NCBI GenBank assembly: GCA_027482185.1
Contig: JAIXWF010000013.1
Span: 1,426,001 to 1,490,000 of the forward strand
Length of the DNA: 64,000 nucleotides
Direction of reading: 5' to 3'
Source of the DNA: Opitutaceae bacterium
Lineage (GTDB): Bacteria; Verrucomicrobiota; Verrucomicrobiia; Opitutales; Opitutaceae
Shown here: positions 62,669 to 64,000 of the stretch, one piece after another
Position numbering within the stretch: position 1 is the first letter of the stretch
How the letters are laid out: each line of letters opens with the position of its first letter
Translations under genes and position numbers: made by a program
The notes under the pieces: generated by a model
Databases searched by the model: none
Seen by the model: the letters and a program-made list of their open reading frames with translations, nothing else
Told to the model about the DNA's origin: nothing

Positions 62669-64000
62669 GCCGCCGTTACTTCGGGACCGACGGCGTCCGG
62701 GGGCCCTACGGCGGTCCGGTGCTGAACGAAATTTTCGCGGCGCGTCTGGCCGAAGCGGCCGCGCGTTGGCGGCGGGCGCAAAAGTCCGGCGCCCTCGGCC
62801 AAATCATGATCGGGCGCGACACGCGCGCGTCCGGCGCGGCGCTCGAGGAGGCGGTCGCCCGCGGCCTGCGGGCCGCCGGGGCGGAGCCGGTTTTGCTGGG
62901 GATCGTGCCGACACCGGCGGTTGCGCGGGCCGTGCGGCACGCCGGGGCCGATCTCGGCGTCGTGATCACCGCCTCGCACAATCCGGCGAGCGACAACGGC
63001 ATCAAGTTTTTCGGTCCGGCGGGCATGAAGTTGTCCGATGCGGAAGAGACGGCGATCGAGGCGTTGCTCCCCGAGCGGCCGACGGACCTTCCGGCGCAGG
63101 CGGTCGCCCGGGCCGGCGCGCGGGACGATTACATTGGCGCGGCCTTGGCCTTGCTGCCGGGTGCGGCGTTGGCCGGCTGGAAGGTCGTGCTCGACACCGC
63201 CAACGGTGCCACGGCGGCAACCAGTCCCGAGGTTTTCCGCCGGCTCGGCGCGACGGTCGCCGCGATCGGCGGCGAACCCGACGGCATGAACATCAATGCC
63301 GGGGTCGGCAGCGAGCATCCCGAAGCCCTCGCGGCCCGGGTCGTGGCCGAGGGCGCCCGACTCGGGGTCGCGCATGACGGCGACGGCGACCGTTGCGTGC
63401 TGTGCGACGAAACCGGCGCCGTGCTCGACGGCGACGAGTTGATGACGATTTTGGCCACCCACGCGCTCGCCCGCGGGAACCTCGCCCGGAACCTCCTCGT
63501 GACGACGATGCAGAGCAATCTCGGGGTGGATGCGGCGGTGGCGGCCGCCGGCGGCCGGGTTGTCCGCACGAATATCGGCGACCGCTACGTCATGGAGCGG
63601 ATGGTGGCCGATGGCGCCACGCTCGGCGGCGAATCGTCGGGCCACATCATTTGTTCGGATGTGTCGCCGACCGGCGACGGCTTGATCGCCGCGCTCCGCG
63701 TGATCTCCGTCATGCTGGAAACCGACCGTCCGCTGTCGGATTTGCGCCGCAGCCTGCGGCGGTTTCCGCAGCGTACCGCCGCGCTGAAGGTCCGGGAGAA
63801 ACGGCCGCTGGCCGACCTGCCCACGTTGCCCGGCGTGATCGCCGCGCTCGAGGCGGAGCTCGGCCCCGCGGGCCGCGTGCTGGTGCGTTATTCCGGGACC
63901 GAGGCCAAGCTGCGGTTGCTGATCGAGGGACCGGCCGATGCGGTCGTCGACGCCGGATTGGCCCGCTTGGCGGCCGCGGTCCGCGCGGATCTCGACGTTT
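62665..64000 (+). CDS. glmM: Phosphoglucosamine mutase (3' end outside window)
   Basis: Enzyme converting glucosamine-6-phosphate to glucosamine-1-phosphate for peptidoglycan and LPS precursors. The N terminus 'RRYFGTDGVRGPYGG' and the phosphoserine loop 'TASHNPASDNGIKFFGPAG' (S104) identify the GlmM class. The metal-binding loop 'HDGDGDRCV' and the sugar-binding 'GGESSGHI' follow, then the phosphate-binding 'VRYSGTEAKLRLL' near the end. About 445 residues are visible, so only a few C-terminal residues are missing. The ATG lies inside the trpD stop. Confidence 0.96.
   Translation, partial: MSRRYFGTDGVRGPYGGPVLNEIFAARLAEAAARWRRAQKSGALGQIMIGRDTRASGAALEEAVARGLRAAGAEPVLLGIVPTPAVARAVRHAGADLGVVITASHNPASDNGIKFFGPAGMKLSDAEETAIEALLPERPTDLPAQAVARAGARDDYIGAALALLPGAALAGWKVVLDTANGATAATSPEVFRRLGATVAAIGGEPDGMNINAGVGSEHPEALAARVVAEGARLGVAHDGDGDRCVLCDETGAVLDGDELMTILATHALARGNLARNLLVTTMQSNLGVDAAVAAAGGRVVRTNIGDRYVMERMVADGATLGGESSGHIICSDVSPTGDGLIAALRVISVMLETDRPLSDLRRSLRRFPQRTAALKVREKRPLADLPTLPGVIAALEAELGPAGRVLVRYSGTEAKLRLLIEGPADAVVDAGLARLAAAVRADLDV

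Overview
The window is GC-rich bacterial chromosome and reads as a member of the Verrucomicrobia, most likely an Opitutaceae relative. The grounds are three giant TonB-dependent receptors with an 'LSPF/LAPF' segment after the signal peptide, formylglycine-type sulfatases, a paired DUF1592/DUF1552 gene set, an ECF sigma factor of the type common in Rhodopirellula and Verrucomicrobium, a LacI-sensor/AraC-HTH regulator, and LPS-export genes (lptD, lptE). This is inference from gene content; there is no rRNA in the window.

Left part (1-12334, all minus strand): a probable catabolic operon. Transcribed right to left it carries an isocitrate/isopropylmalate-type dehydrogenase, a DUF1080 protein, a cyclase-family hydrolase, an ACS-type MFS transporter, a Gfo/Idh/MocA oxidoreductase, two TonB receptors and a sulfatase cut by the window edge. 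Several junctions overlap by 1-4 bases. Next is 1.6 kb of decayed DNA (12335-13930) holding a recognisable sulfatase scrap, then two neighbouring DUF3857/transglutaminase-like secreted proteins, the second of which has lost its catalytic cysteine and histidine.

Middle part (18554-33074, minus strand): a long co-oriented locus running ECF sigma factor, membrane-anchored putative anti-sigma factor with a C-terminal beta-sandwich-like domain, Tat-exported DUF1552 protein, DUF1592-type protein with two CxxCH motifs, two sulfatases, a third TonB receptor and a Tat-exported PhoD-like phosphatase. I read it as a cell-surface-signalled system for a sulfated, possibly phosphorylated, substrate. It is the strongest candidate for an under-described system here. 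Upstream lie the eroded tail of a fourth TonB receptor, an inverted-repeat element, and a divergent XylR-like regulator.

Right part (35752-64000) is mostly housekeeping: tRNA-Ser(GCT), acylphosphatase, an ABC-2 exporter, menA, trxA, two small uncharacterised genes next to scpA, a 16S rRNA methyltransferase-like gene, lptD, glutamate dehydrogenase, uvrB, hpt, an ABC importer with no permease gene, rpe, lptE, a BamD-like gene, the rpmF-plsX-fabH lipid cluster, uppP, trpD and the start of glmM. Three imperfect inverted-repeat elements built on TTGAGA/TTGAAG-like units lie just downstream of minus-strand genes at about 33.4, 43.2 and 51.65 kb. The first two are clearly homologous.
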